A stretch of 64,000 nt of DNA from an uncultured Pedobacter sp. Lineage in GTDB: Bacteria; Bacteroidota; Bacteroidia; Sphingobacteriales; Sphingobacteriaceae. A model generated the notes under the pieces. The model ran no database searches and was not told the origin of the DNA. It saw only the letters and a list, made by a program, of their open reading frames with translations. The stretch covers positions 1 through 64,000 of the forward strand of contig NZ_CAJYOJ010000015.1 of assembly GCF_913776295.1 (NCBI RefSeq), given 5' to 3'. The position numbers and the translations under genes are program-made. Positions 17,851 to 26,157 of this stretch are shown one piece after another. Positions within the stretch are counted from its first letter, which is position 1. Every line of letters starts with the position of its first letter.

Positions 17851-17895
17851 CAAAAGTATAGAAGCCCAAGCCTCAAACCTTACGGGAAACCGTAA
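17851..17895 (-). promoter_or_regulatory. Regulon promoter site B, upstream of terY-like gene
   Basis: On the - strand, the perfect inverted repeat TTACGG-TTTC-CCGTAA (17895-17880) is followed by 21 bases and the -7 box TACTTTTG (17858-17851). The decamer TATACTTTTG and its distance to the palindrome are identical to those upstream of the TerD/tubulin operon. The start codon is 35 bases downstream of the -7 box. Confidence 0.7.
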
Positions 17896-17986
17896 CGCCA
17901 AAAAATATTTCCTTAGAAATAACCATTGTAAATGGTTTATTTTCAATATCTTAAATTTGTCAGAATCTTCAATGAGAGAAAACCTG

Positions 17987-18325
17987 TCATTCTTTTATCG
18001 GTTTGATATAATCTTCCGATTTTTCTTTCTTCCACCAGCTATTATCGAGGCGTTTAATAGACATAAATGTTCGGGTTATGCCTGGTTTCATGGTGGCAGT
18101 ATCGAGGTGCCTGGGCCATACGTGGATAATGGTATCGGGGCCGATTCGTACCCACCAGAATGTTTTGCCATAACGTTTGGTCGTGTAAACTTCGCTAATG
18201 GTTCCTTTAATTGTTTTCGTGTTAAAACCAGCCTCCATGAGTTGATAGGTGATTACTTTCTTTTTTTGAGCCCGGGCGTAGCCTGTGGCAAATAGCGACA
18301 ATAGCACTATGATCAGGTTTTTCAT
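17987..18325 (-). CDS. Small secreted hypothetical protein
   Basis: This 112-residue protein has a clear signal peptide ending near YARAQ. The mature region is basic and Trp-rich (TFWWVRIG, SWWKKEK), with no recognised domain; it looks like a small beta-rich periplasmic protein. A frame on the opposite strand (17957-18295) is its shadow and has no such signal. It has its own copy of the regulon promoter (site E). The -7 box ends only 4 bases before the ATG, so the transcript may have almost no leader. Confidence 0.7.
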   Translation of the reverse strand: MKNLIIVLLSLFATGYARAQKKKVITYQLMEAGFNTKTIKGTISEVYTTKRYGKTFWWVRIGPDTIIHVWPRHLDTATMKPGITRTFMSIKRLDNSWWKKEKSEDYIKPIKE

Positions 18326-18329
18326 TGTG

Positions 18330-18374
18330 CTAAGGTATTCAGGCTAAAAACGGATTCTTTACGGCTAACCCCAG
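18330..18374 (-). promoter_or_regulatory. Regulon promoter site E
   Basis: On the - strand: CTGGGG-TTAG-CCGTAA (18374-18359), 21 bases, then TACCTTAG (18337-18330). The right half-site and spacing are exact; the left half is degenerate. The -7 box is so close to the ATG at 18325 that a leaderless message is likely. Confidence 0.5.
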
Positions 18375-18516
18375 CGAGGATTATTTTAACCAAAGAAGGT
18401 TGGATGGTAGATGTATATTTAAGGGAATAACATACAATAGAAAATGAGAGATTGTTCTGTCTGCTCACAACAAACAATGAAACAACCTCTACATTTCGAG
18501 AGCATGAAGCGTTTAT

Positions 18517-19581
18517 TTAATAATTCGTTATGGTTTGATGTAGTTGATCCCTGTAATTGTAAAGCTCATCAAGACTGAACAACTGTTTTTTCTCGCCGGC
18601 GTCTTTTCCGTTGTGGAAAGTTTCGAGGTATTTATTGGTCGTATTAAAATAGAACCTGCAGATCGGTTTGCGGTTATTGTCATCCAACAGTACCCCAAAG
18701 TAAGATTGGGTATCACGCGCGGCAATGCGTGCCGCAGGAATTTTTTCGCGTAAAATGGCCTTTACAATCTGGAAGGCTTCCAGTTCCTCTTCGGTTGTTA
18801 CAATTTTTGAGGCATCAGCATCTCCAATAACGGAAATCACTTTATCTTCTTCCTTTTTATCTATTTTCTCATTAATGTTCAATGCTGATTTTAAACGGTC
18901 GCTGATGGATTCGTTAATGGAAATGGCCAGGGCTTTTTTGGTATATTCTTTAAAGGCAATCATCCGGTTTGCAGTTAAAGGCTTATTGAAAAACCGGTTC
19001 ACCAATAACTTTACCATTTCATCAGAGGGGCTATCTGTTTCTTTTTCAAATTCCTTTCTGATGGCTTTGATGTATTTTAAACCTTCGGCCGAATCGAGGA
19101 TTGTTTCCAGGTTATACTCGTTTTTGGTAAAACTTTCGAGTATTTTGATGGCGTTATCCTTCAAATCCTCAATATCAATGGTCAGGAAAGGTTTTTCATC
19201 CATAATGTTCGGTTTTTCAAGGTCGGCGTAAAAATTATAAACCGTACCGTTGGTTAATACGCCAAACCTGGCTTTAGACACATGATAATAACGGTGCAAC
19301 TGAGAATTGTGCGCATCGGCATTTTCTTTCCAATGTTTACATTCAAAGATCAGAATGGGCTCGTTGTTTTTACGGATCACGTAATCTACTTTTTCCCCTT
19401 TTTTGGTGCCGATATCACAAATGTGCTCCGGGATTACTTCTGTGGGATTAAAAATATCGTAACCCAGGATTTGAATAAATGGCATTACAAATGCATTTTT
19501 CGTCGCCTCTTCGGTATTGATCTGGTCTTTTAATCCAACCACCCGCTGGTGGAGTTGTTCTAATTTTAATTTAAGATCCAT
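18517..19581 (-). CDS. HsdR-N-like PD-(D/E)xK nuclease
   Basis: This 354-residue protein begins with a helical stretch and then a type I restriction R-subunit N-terminal fold. Asp66 in VDYVIR and Glu80-Cys-Lys82 in LIFECKHW give the PD-(D/E)xK catalytic set. The helicase part of HsdR is absent, and no methylase or specificity gene is nearby, so it is a stand-alone nuclease-like protein. The C-terminal 100 residues form a separate small domain. Such solo proteins are often annotated 'type I restriction enzyme R protein N-terminal domain'. It carries promoter site C, so it is probably co-regulated with the Ter operons and may be their DNA-acting effector (inference). Confidence 0.78.
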   Translation of the reverse strand: MDLKLKLEQLHQRVVGLKDQINTEEATKNAFVMPFIQILGYDIFNPTEVIPEHICDIGTKKGEKVDYVIRKNNEPILIFECKHWKENADAHNSQLHRYYHVSKARFGVLTNGTVYNFYADLEKPNIMDEKPFLTIDIEDLKDNAIKILESFTKNEYNLETILDSAEGLKYIKAIRKEFEKETDSPSDEMVKLLVNRFFNKPLTANRMIAFKEYTKKALAISINESISDRLKSALNINEKIDKKEEDKVISVIGDADASKIVTTEEELEAFQIVKAILREKIPAARIAARDTQSYFGVLLDDNNRKPICRFYFNTTNKYLETFHNGKDAGEKKQLFSLDELYNYRDQLHQTITNY

Positions 19582-19607
19582 TTAAGCGTTGCTTTTGGTT
19601 TGTTGAG

Positions 19608-19652
19608 CAAAAGTAGTGCGGCTGAAAATGTTATCCTTACGGGAAACCGTAG
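19608..19652 (-). promoter_or_regulatory. Regulon promoter site C, upstream of the HsdR-N-like nuclease
   Basis: On the - strand: CTACGG-TTTC-CCGTAA (19652-19637), then GGAT and 17 more bases, then TACTTTTG (19615-19608). Eleven of the twelve palindrome-arm bases match site B. The start codon is 26 bases after the -7 box. Confidence 0.65.
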
Positions 19653-19848
19653 CAGGGCGAAGATCATGGCATTAACTGTTTGAAATTGATTCAAACTGTG
19701 TCTCCATTAATTTCTGATTTTATGTGGATTGATAAAATGCTTATTGCAGCAACGAGTTCTTCATTCCCCTTACAATGGAGGCCGGGGGAATATGCATTCA
19801 GCACTTTTAATCAATTGACCCGCCAATTGCTTATCGCCAGACACCGTT

Positions 19849-20514
19849 CTAAATAATCCCGATATCTTTACAATAGGCAATGAGCTGTTCGTTTTTGGAG
19901 AAACCTAATACCTCTTTCATCAAATTAAGACGTTTTTCAATGCTGCTGAGGCCTGATGGCTTAATGTTGTGCTCCTGCAGATAATAGGGGATATTTTTTT
20001 GAGGTGTCCCCTCCACGAGTTGAGAAATAATGGCAATATCTAAATCTGTAAAATCGTGCGAATTATTTTCTTTTCTGGCCTGTTTTAGGTCTGGTGAAAG
20101 GTATTTCTTATGATTGTAGATGGCATTAATGGCCAGCTTGAGGTACTGACCATCGTGGCGGGCTTTTCTGACATAGCCGTCTATATTCATTTCTTTGAAT
20201 AACATGTCGATAACTGCCGGTTTACTTTCTCCCGAAAACACCAGGATTTTTAATTCAGGCTGTAATGTTTTGGCCGCTGTAATGAGTTCGGCACCTCCGG
20301 CAATTTTTTGCCGGTTATGGTCTTCCTCAAAATAGAGGTCGGTAATCAACAAATCGTAAGGGCGCTCCATTTTAATGGCATTTTTTATCCAGGTTAGGGC
20401 ATCATCGCAATAATAAACATATTCAGGTTTTTCTGAACCCAAATCGGCCAGTGTTTTCTGTAGCGAAATATTCTGTGTTTCTTGATCTTCGGCAATGAGT
20501 ATTCTTTTAAACAT
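19849..20514 (-). CDS. Response regulator (REC plus LuxR-like HTH)
   Basis: This 221-residue protein has a receiver domain with the acidic pocket ED at 9-10 and phospho-acceptor Asp59 in LLITDL. A C-terminal helix-turn-helix region (about 155-215) resembles the NarL/LuxR type. ATG at 20514 is chosen because MFKRILIAED is a standard receiver opening; a longer frame would run back into the kinase gene. It lies 10 bases after the sensor kinase gene, so the two form a two-component pair. It sits in the middle of the six regulon promoters and is a candidate for the protein that binds them, though nothing here proves it. Confidence 0.85.
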   Translation of the reverse strand: MFKRILIAEDQETQNISLQKTLADLGSEKPEYVYYCDDALTWIKNAIKMERPYDLLITDLYFEEDHNRQKIAGGAELITAAKTLQPELKILVFSGESKPAVIDMLFKEMNIDGYVRKARHDGQYLKLAINAIYNHKKYLSPDLKQARKENNSHDFTDLDIAIISQLVEGTPQKNIPYYLQEHNIKPSGLSSIEKRLNLMKEVLGFSKNEQLIAYCKDIGII

Positions 20515-20524
20515 ATTAATACAA

Positions 20525-22171
20525 TTAGGAAACCGGAAAAGAGATTTTGATTTTAAGCCCCTTTTCAACTTTGGTATCAAAGGTAATGGTACCACCAATC
20601 GCATCAATACGGGTTCCCGTATTGGTAAGTCCGTTGTTGGGTTGTATTTCACCCCTGATACCGATCCCATTATCAGTATAATAAATGTTTATTTTTTGCG
20701 CTGCCTGTTCAAACCTGATCACCACATCGCTTGCCTGGCTATGTTTACCCATGTTTACCATCAGTTCCTGAAGGATGTGTGCTATCTCATTTTTTGCCTG
20801 TTCGGAAACTTTTTCCCATAATGGAGCAGAATTGCCGACCAATATCACTTTGGTGCTTTCTGAAGCAAAGGATTGCAGCAGTTCGGATATTTTCTCGTTG
20901 AAAGGAAATTTTTTTGATCCCGGTATTTCATAAGAAATATCCCGCGACTGTTCATAAAGCGCTTCAATCTCATTAACTATAGGATGGTCTTTCAGCGTTT
21001 CCTGATTGTCGAGTTTGCTCATGATTCTGTACAATCCATTGGCAACCACATCGTGCACTTTTTGTGAAGTTTTGAGTTTGTTATCGCGGATGGTATTTTG
21101 TGCCTGAAGTTCTATCCGTTGTTTCCTTTTCTTATAAAGAATGGTTCCGGTAACCGATATTAAAACAATACCAAAAGCCAGAATGATGATTTGATATCTT
21201 TTACCATCATTGTCCTTTTGCAGCACCAGGTTGTCGGCTTTACTTTTTTCGGTTTCATAACGGATCAGTGCGAACTGGTTTTTGGCGGCGCTGCGTGCGG
21301 TTTGAATGCTATCGTTTAGTTTTTCGTAAACTTTGAAAAATGTTTTTGTTTCTTTAGGTGGACTTAGTTTGATCAGTTTCTGCAGGGCTTCCAGGCGATC
21401 ATCCGGACTAGCTAATTTTTCTGCAATTTGATACATCTTTTTCGCATACATTAATGCTGAGTCTGGCTTCTTCTTCTCGTAGTAATCTGAAAGGTGAGCA
21501 TAACTTGCATTTTGCCCCCATTGATCTTTTTCTATCTCGCGGATATGTAGTGCTTTTAAAAATTCAGGAGCTGCATTATAATTGGGATTTTGAAGCCATT
21601 TAGTTTTGGCAAGATTAGAAAGTACCCTAGCATATTCTTTTTTACTAGTGATTTTCTTTGAAATAATGCCCGAATAAATCTTGATTGAAGCATTGTAATT
21701 CCCTGCCTTCTGATAGGCCAATGCTTTGTTATTTAGGAACATTGATCTGAAGGAATTGTTATTTGAGAATTTGATAGCAAGTTCATGAAAATCTACGGCT
21801 TCGTTGTATTTCCTTAAATTAATGCTATTTAATCCAAGCTCATTATAATCAGATGATATACAGCTGAAATCTGTTTTTCGATCGTCATCTAAAAAGTTTA
21901 ATGATGCAATTAAGCTTTCTTGAGCTCCAAAGTAATCCCCTGCGTCAGATTGCATAACGGCCATATAATTATAAGCCATAGCTACTTGTAGACTATCCTT
22001 AGGATTGGTAGTAACTTTACTAAAATAATAAAAAGCTGAATCAGTATTTTTGTTTAGATAAGACTCTGCGATACTATAATTAGTATCCTTAACGATATTT
22101 CTATTGTTGATGTCTTTTTTACAGGCAAGTATTGCTAAAACAAAGAATAAAAATGCGGACGATTTTTTCAA
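20525..22171 (-). CDS. Lipoprotein TPR sensor histidine kinase
   Basis: This 548-residue protein starts with a lipoprotein-like signal (LAILAC, Cys17), followed by a TPR-type helical sensor region (about 25-300), one membrane helix (about 322-345) and a cytoplasmic kinase. The kinase shows an H box KVHDVVANG (His near 370), an N box with Asn in ELMVNMGKHS (near 475), DNGIGI (near 500) and a G box NTGTRIDAIGG. This layout, with a HisKA_3-like core and short HATPase, is typical of Bacteroidota partners of LuxR-type regulators. Both a lipid anchor and a membrane helix would be unusual, so the N-terminus may be only a signal peptide. A -7 box TATATTTG lies at 22198-22191. Confidence 0.85.
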   Translation of the reverse strand: MKKSSAFLFFVLAILACKKDINNRNIVKDTNYSIAESYLNKNTDSAFYYFSKVTTNPKDSLQVAMAYNYMAVMQSDAGDYFGAQESLIASLNFLDDDRKTDFSCISSDYNELGLNSINLRKYNEAVDFHELAIKFSNNNSFRSMFLNNKALAYQKAGNYNASIKIYSGIISKKITSKKEYARVLSNLAKTKWLQNPNYNAAPEFLKALHIREIEKDQWGQNASYAHLSDYYEKKKPDSALMYAKKMYQIAEKLASPDDRLEALQKLIKLSPPKETKTFFKVYEKLNDSIQTARSAAKNQFALIRYETEKSKADNLVLQKDNDGKRYQIIILAFGIVLISVTGTILYKKRKQRIELQAQNTIRDNKLKTSQKVHDVVANGLYRIMSKLDNQETLKDHPIVNEIEALYEQSRDISYEIPGSKKFPFNEKISELLQSFASESTKVILVGNSAPLWEKVSEQAKNEIAHILQELMVNMGKHSQASDVVIRFEQAAQKINIYYTDNGIGIRGEIQPNNGLTNTGTRIDAIGGTITFDTKVEKGLKIKISFPVS

Positions 22172-22201
22172 GATTGAGCTATTAATTAATCAAATATAAA
22201 A

Positions 22202-22237
22202 AAAGAAAGGCAGTTTTTAGGCTGCCTTTCTTTTTTT
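22202..22237 (-). terminator. Intrinsic terminator of the small acidic gene
   Basis: Twelve base pairs (AAAGAAAGGCAG with CTGCCTTTCTTT) close an 8-base loop, with T runs on both strands. It begins just after the stop of the small gene at 22239 and lies before the sensor kinase gene. It can work in both directions. Confidence 0.85.
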
Positions 22238-22238
22238 A

Positions 22239-22436
22239 TTAAGGGTTTTTAGGTGGCACGTGAGCCCCTTCGCCTCCAGTATCGTCGCCTGGGTCTGTGT
22301 CTCCCGGGTCACCGTTATCATTAGGGTCGGTATCATTAGCGTTTACTACTGTACCACTGTTGTGGCCGCAATTGTTATTTGTATTTGCAGGCGTTGCCAG
22401 GCCAAGTAAAATGGCAATAAAAAGAGGTAAAAACAT
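22239..22436 (-). CDS. Small secreted Asp/Gly-rich peptide
   Basis: From the ATG at 22436 the product is 65 residues: a hydrophobic signal (MFLPLFIAILLGLA), then a tail dominated by Asn, Asp, Gly and Pro with repeats such as DPGDTDPGDD. A longer frame to 22481 would bury the signal. The acidic repeat could bind calcium or simply be a disordered surface peptide. A strong hairpin (22472-22492) lies just upstream, and a terminator follows the stop directly, so it is a one-gene transcript. No family was recognised. Confidence 0.55.
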   Translation of the reverse strand: MFLPLFIAILLGLATPANTNNNCGHNSGTVVNANDTDPNDNGDPGDTDPGDDTGGEGAHVPPKNP

Positions 22437-22471
22437 TTTGTCAAAAATTTTAGAATGAAATACTCGTAGTT

Positions 22472-22492
22472 CCCCACTCACCTTGAGTGGGG
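22472..22492. other. Strong hairpin upstream of the small acidic gene
   Basis: CCCCACTCA and TGAGTGGGG form a perfect 9-bp stem with a 3-base loop. On the - strand it sits about 35 bases before the ATG at 22436, where it could be a leader structure or an mRNA-stabilising hairpin. Bases 22495-22745 otherwise show no gene; from about 22700 they are full of ATTCC and GAATTC motifs. Confidence 0.45.
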
Positions 22493-22749
22493 GCTGCTAC
22501 ATGGATTTCAGAAGGCCTTCTGAAAATTTTTGGGAAGTGTTCGAGTGTCTGTCGCGGGAGTCAATAACTGCTTCCCAAACCGGCTATTCACAACCGCGAT
22601 TTCTACTCTTTTTTAACTTTTAATTCTTGCTTGGATTATCGTTTGAATCGTTGCTTGAATTAATTGTTGGGACAAATATCCAAGCTTCAAACTGCTAGTT
22701 TTCAGATAATTCCAAAGATTCTAAAGAATTCTTTTTAAATTCCAAGGAA

Positions 22750-22794
22750 TTCCGGAAACCCGTAAAGATTCCAGAAATTCCATTTCTATTTTTA
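22750..22794 (+). promoter_or_regulatory. Regulon promoter site F
   Basis: TTCCGG-AAAC-CCGTAA (22750-22765), 21 bases, then TATTTTTA (22787-22794). The right half-site and spacing match the other five promoters; the left half and the -7 box are weaker. The ATG follows 19 bases later. Confidence 0.5.
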
Positions 22795-22813
22795 CGCCTA
22801 AAATTTTTGAAAA

Positions 22814-23875
22814 ATGCCTGAAGATTATCAAGACATAGTATTGGCTGCCTATAAAAAAATGAGAGATAATGGGAAGCTACATGCTATTTTGCCAAGAGAG
22901 ACTACTACCAAATTAAGAAGTGCATGTTTAAATGTTTATGCAAACAGATATGACCCTAAGGATGCGGATGTACTTGCAATGTACTTTGATGTAGATAAAA
23001 TTGGGGTCGATTTCCATAAAAAAATAATCGCTTCTGAGCCTGATGATTACAGAGCTCTTTGGAAACACATCAAAGGTGAAACAGAAACAACAGATGAAAG
23101 AAATAGTAATCTTTTAGCATGGTTAATAGATTTGGAACCTAGACCTAGAAGTTCTTATTATTATTCAAGTACTGAAAAAACAATTAAAATAGGTGGGGTA
23201 CCTATAGATGAACTTTTTCCTTCTCCAACCCCGCCGGATAAGGATACCACAAAGCCCGACCCTAGACAACCTAGGGGACAAGTATATGTTCCAAAATTCT
23301 CCCAGCCTTATATCACTATTTTCTGCATCATTTTATTATTTGTTGGCACCACTTCTTTTGCGGTTTGGGAACGTAGGACCAAAATCAGGATGCCAGAACC
23401 AGATGAAAAATATATGTATTGGGATGAAGATCACTATGAGCCCATTAAGGATGGAAAACAAAACGTTGGTGCGCCAATCATTCCTTTAAATGAGAAAACG
23501 CTAAGGCAGCAACAGAAAATAACTTTACCCGATACCTTGACCAGTTATTCGATTGGTAAAGTGTGGTATAAAGGCCATGGAAAGGATCATGAGTTTTTTA
23601 CTGATAGCGGTGCTTATCCTAAAGATTTACAAAGAGTGCTAAAACCACTCACCAGTAACATTTTAACTAAATATACTTCTAATGACAGGTATATGCTTAC
23701 TCGTTTAGTGTGGTTTATATGTGCAGCTTTTTTTGTAGGCCTTTGTGGTTTTGCTGCGAGTAAGATGGAGAAAGAAGAAAAATTACCGACGAAACAGGGA
23801 GGTGCAGCTGATACAGGTCCAAAGGTAACAGAAACTGTAGATAGAATAAATGAAACTGAATTAGAACCCGCATAG
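22814..23875 (+). CDS. Two-helix membrane protein of unknown family
   Basis: The protein has 353 residues. The N-terminal 110 residues are helical and charged, with the look of a small protein-interaction domain. A Pro/Asp linker follows (near 138-155), then a membrane helix at about 165-185, a soluble segment of about 110 residues, a second helix at about 295-315 and an acidic tail. No catalytic motif is visible, and I do not recognise the family. It is monocistronic and its promoter (site F) has the Ter-regulon layout, so it may be a membrane component of the same response. Confidence 0.65.
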   Translation: MPEDYQDIVLAAYKKMRDNGKLHAILPRETTTKLRSACLNVYANRYDPKDADVLAMYFDVDKIGVDFHKKIIASEPDDYRALWKHIKGETETTDERNSNLLAWLIDLEPRPRSSYYYSSTEKTIKIGGVPIDELFPSPTPPDKDTTKPDPRQPRGQVYVPKFSQPYITIFCIILLFVGTTSFAVWERRTKIRMPEPDEKYMYWDEDHYEPIKDGKQNVGAPIIPLNEKTLRQQQKITLPDTLTSYSIGKVWYKGHGKDHEFFTDSGAYPKDLQRVLKPLTSNILTKYTSNDRYMLTRLVWFICAAFFVGLCGFAASKMEKEEKLPTKQGGAADTGPKVTETVDRINETELEPA

Positions 23876-24010
23876 AATGTACCAGCATACAAAGGGTAGA
23901 GCGACTTGAAAAAGATATTTTCAAGTATTAGGATAATCACCTGGCTTTGGGTCATACGCTCATATTTTAAGCGTTCATGGTCCGGAAATTCGTTGCACTG
24001 GATTGAGCTT

Positions 24011-25042
24011 TTATCGTAACGGATCAATTAAACCATACACTTCCCCCTCATATATACCCTTTAATAACCGCACCGCCATTTTACTCCTTTGCCCGGTTTG
24101 GCAATAACAAACCACTTTTTTATGTTTTGGAATAGCGGTGAGCGAATTTTTTAGTTCATATAAGGATATGTTTACCCCGCCCATATTGTTTTCTTCATGT
24201 TCATAATCTTCGCGTACATCAATTAAAAAAACTTTATCAGGCGATTCAGAAAGCCATTGATCCAAAGTGGCCTTGTCAATTTCCTGTATTGCCTTCGTTT
24301 CGGATGTAATGATTGTTGTTTGCCTTTCGGAAGCAATTTTATATACGGATATTCTGTTGGTCAAGGCATCGATCGTCATCAATTTCCCAGAAAGCGTTTC
24401 GCCGATGCTGCAAATTAGTTTAATGGCTTCATTGGCCATATATAATCCGATAATTCCGGGTAAAATTCCGATTACGCCGCCTGCTACACAATTCATACTT
24501 TCGGCTGGCGGTGCCGGGTAAAGGTCTCTGTAATTAGCGCCACCTTGATGATTGAACACCGCAACTTGTCCTTCAAAAGCCAGGATGGAGCCGAATACCA
24601 AGGTTTTGCCTAAGCTTATACAGGTATCGTTCACCAGGTACCGTGTGTTAAAATTATCAGAGCAATCCATCACCAGATCATATTCCTGGCAGATAGATAT
24701 TGCATTTTCTGCAGTAAGGCGTTCGTTATAAGCCGTAAAATTTACGTGTGGATTAAGCAATGCAAGTTTAGTAGCCGCTACCTTTGCTTTTGCCAGGCCA
24801 ATATCGTTATCGTTATATAAAATCTGCCGGTGCAGGTTGCTTAACTCCACTGCATCATCATCTACAATACCTATTTTGCCCACGCCTGCTGCGGTGAGGT
24901 ATTGTAATATAGGGCAGCCCAGGCCACCGGCACCGATAACCAATACTTTGGCCGCCTGCAGCTTTTCCTGTCCCTCCAGGCCCAGTTCGGGCAAGATCAT
25001 TTGGCGGTTATAGCGGTTTAATTCTGTTTTAGCTAACATCAT
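24011..25042 (-). CDS. thiF: ThiF/MoeB-type adenylyltransferase fused to rhodanese
   Basis: An E1-like domain (about 1-240 from the chosen start) shows RYNRQ, the nucleotide loop GAGGLG and DLVMDCSDNF. A rhodanese domain follows, with active Cys in CYCQTGQRS. It adenylates the C-terminal glycine of ThiS, and the rhodanese part can pass on the sulfur. The CxxC zinc pairs of E. coli MoeB and ThiF are not visible. The start is ATG at 25042, which overlaps the thiH stop (ATGA); a frame to 25066 would add eight residues. It is the last gene of the thiamin operon, and MoeB-type use in molybdopterin synthesis cannot be excluded. Confidence 0.88.
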   Translation of the reverse strand: MMLAKTELNRYNRQMILPELGLEGQEKLQAAKVLVIGAGGLGCPILQYLTAAGVGKIGIVDDDAVELSNLHRQILYNDNDIGLAKAKVAATKLALLNPHVNFTAYNERLTAENAISICQEYDLVMDCSDNFNTRYLVNDTCISLGKTLVFGSILAFEGQVAVFNHQGGANYRDLYPAPPAESMNCVAGGVIGILPGIIGLYMANEAIKLICSIGETLSGKLMTIDALTNRISVYKIASERQTTIITSETKAIQEIDKATLDQWLSESPDKVFLIDVREDYEHEENNMGGVNISLYELKNSLTAIPKHKKVVCYCQTGQRSKMAVRLLKGIYEGEVYGLIDPLR

Positions 25043-26157
25043 TGACGGATTAAACTCCTGTCCCAATCTTTCCAGATGGGTTCATAACCTTGTTTTCTGA
25101 TCATGGCAGCAATTTCCTGTGCCGATCGCTCATCAGATATTTCGAACTGCTCCAAAGATTGAGGCGCTACTTTGTAACCGCCCGGATTGGTTTTAGAACC
25201 CGCGCTAATGGCCGTAATCCCCAGTTTAATAATATGGTTCCGGAAATTTTCTGTCTCGCGGGTGGAGATAGACAGTTCCACTTCACTGTTAAATAACCGA
25301 TAGGCACAGATCAGCTGTACCAGTTCCTTATCATTCATCACCACTTTAGGCTCCAAACCGCCACTAAATGGCCGCAACCTTGGAAAGGAGATGCTGAATT
25401 TACTCTGCCAATACTGTTTTTCGAGGTAAGATAAATGTAGGGCCGTAAAAAATGAATCTGTTCTCCAGTCTTCGAGGCCAATGAGCACGCCGAGCCCCAT
25501 TTTATGGATGCCAGCCTGCCCCAAACGGTCTGGAGTTTCTAAGCGGTATAAAAAGTTAGCTTTTTTGCCTTTCGGGTGGTGTTTTCGGTAATCGTCCTGA
25601 TGATAGGTTTCCTGGTAAACGAGTACCGTATTTAAGCCGTGTGGAATGAGTGTCTGATAGTCTTCCACATCCAAAGGCTGTACCTCCATGGCGATATGGG
25701 CAAAATGTGGACTGATGAGATCCAATACTTTTTTAAAATAACCGGTGTGTACCGTTTGGTTGGCTTCGCCCGTTACCAGTAATACGTGGTCGTAACCCAT
25801 ACCTTTAATTACGGCCACTTCCTGCATAATTTCCATGGGGCTAAGGGTCCGGCGTCGCACTTTATTATCGTAACTGAAGCCGCAATAGGTGCAGATATTA
25901 TTACACTCATTAGAGAGGTAAAGCGGAATATACATTTGGATGGTCCGGCCAAAGCGATCTAAGGTTAAACGCTGGCTGATCTGCGCCATATCTTCGAGAT
26001 AGGGCAATGCGGCGGGCGAGATCAAGGCTTTAAAATCTTCCAGTGTCCGCTGCGGATTGCTCAAAGCCTGCTCTACATCTGCTGCTGTTTTGTCGTAAAT
26101 ACTGGCTTTGGTATCGTCCCAATTGTAGGACTCAAATACTTCGTTAAAACTCTTCAT
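25039..26157 (-). CDS. thiH: ThiH, 2-iminoacetate synthase
   Basis: A 372-residue radical SAM enzyme that cleaves tyrosine to dehydroglycine (2-iminoacetate) for the thiazole ring. The iron-sulfur motif CNNICTYC is clear, followed by GFSYDNK as in ThiH. Choosing ThiH over the oxidase ThiO implies an oxygen-sensitive route that uses tyrosine and S-adenosylmethionine. The start overlaps the 3' end of thiG by 14 bases. Length is normal for the family. Confidence 0.95.
   Translation of the reverse strand: MKSFNEVFESYNWDDTKASIYDKTAADVEQALSNPQRTLEDFKALISPAALPYLEDMAQISQRLTLDRFGRTIQMYIPLYLSNECNNICTYCGFSYDNKVRRRTLSPMEIMQEVAVIKGMGYDHVLLVTGEANQTVHTGYFKKVLDLISPHFAHIAMEVQPLDVEDYQTLIPHGLNTVLVYQETYHQDDYRKHHPKGKKANFLYRLETPDRLGQAGIHKMGLGVLIGLEDWRTDSFFTALHLSYLEKQYWQSKFSISFPRLRPFSGGLEPKVVMNDKELVQLICAYRLFNSEVELSISTRETENFRNHIIKLGITAISAGSKTNPGGYKVAPQSLEQFEISDERSAQEIAAMIRKQGYEPIWKDWDRSLIRQ

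Noticed and set aside
17957-18295. Open frame on the + strand, 112 codons
   Set aside because: It is the shadow of the - strand gene at 17987-18325, which has a signal peptide and its own promoter.
18725-19231. 168-codon frame opposite the HsdR-N-like nuclease
   Set aside because: Ser/Leu-rich antisense frame of a well-supported gene.
23614-24027. 137-codon - strand frame at the end of the two-helix membrane protein
   Set aside because: It overlaps a better + strand gene and shows no signal or domain; it only spans the gap to thiF.
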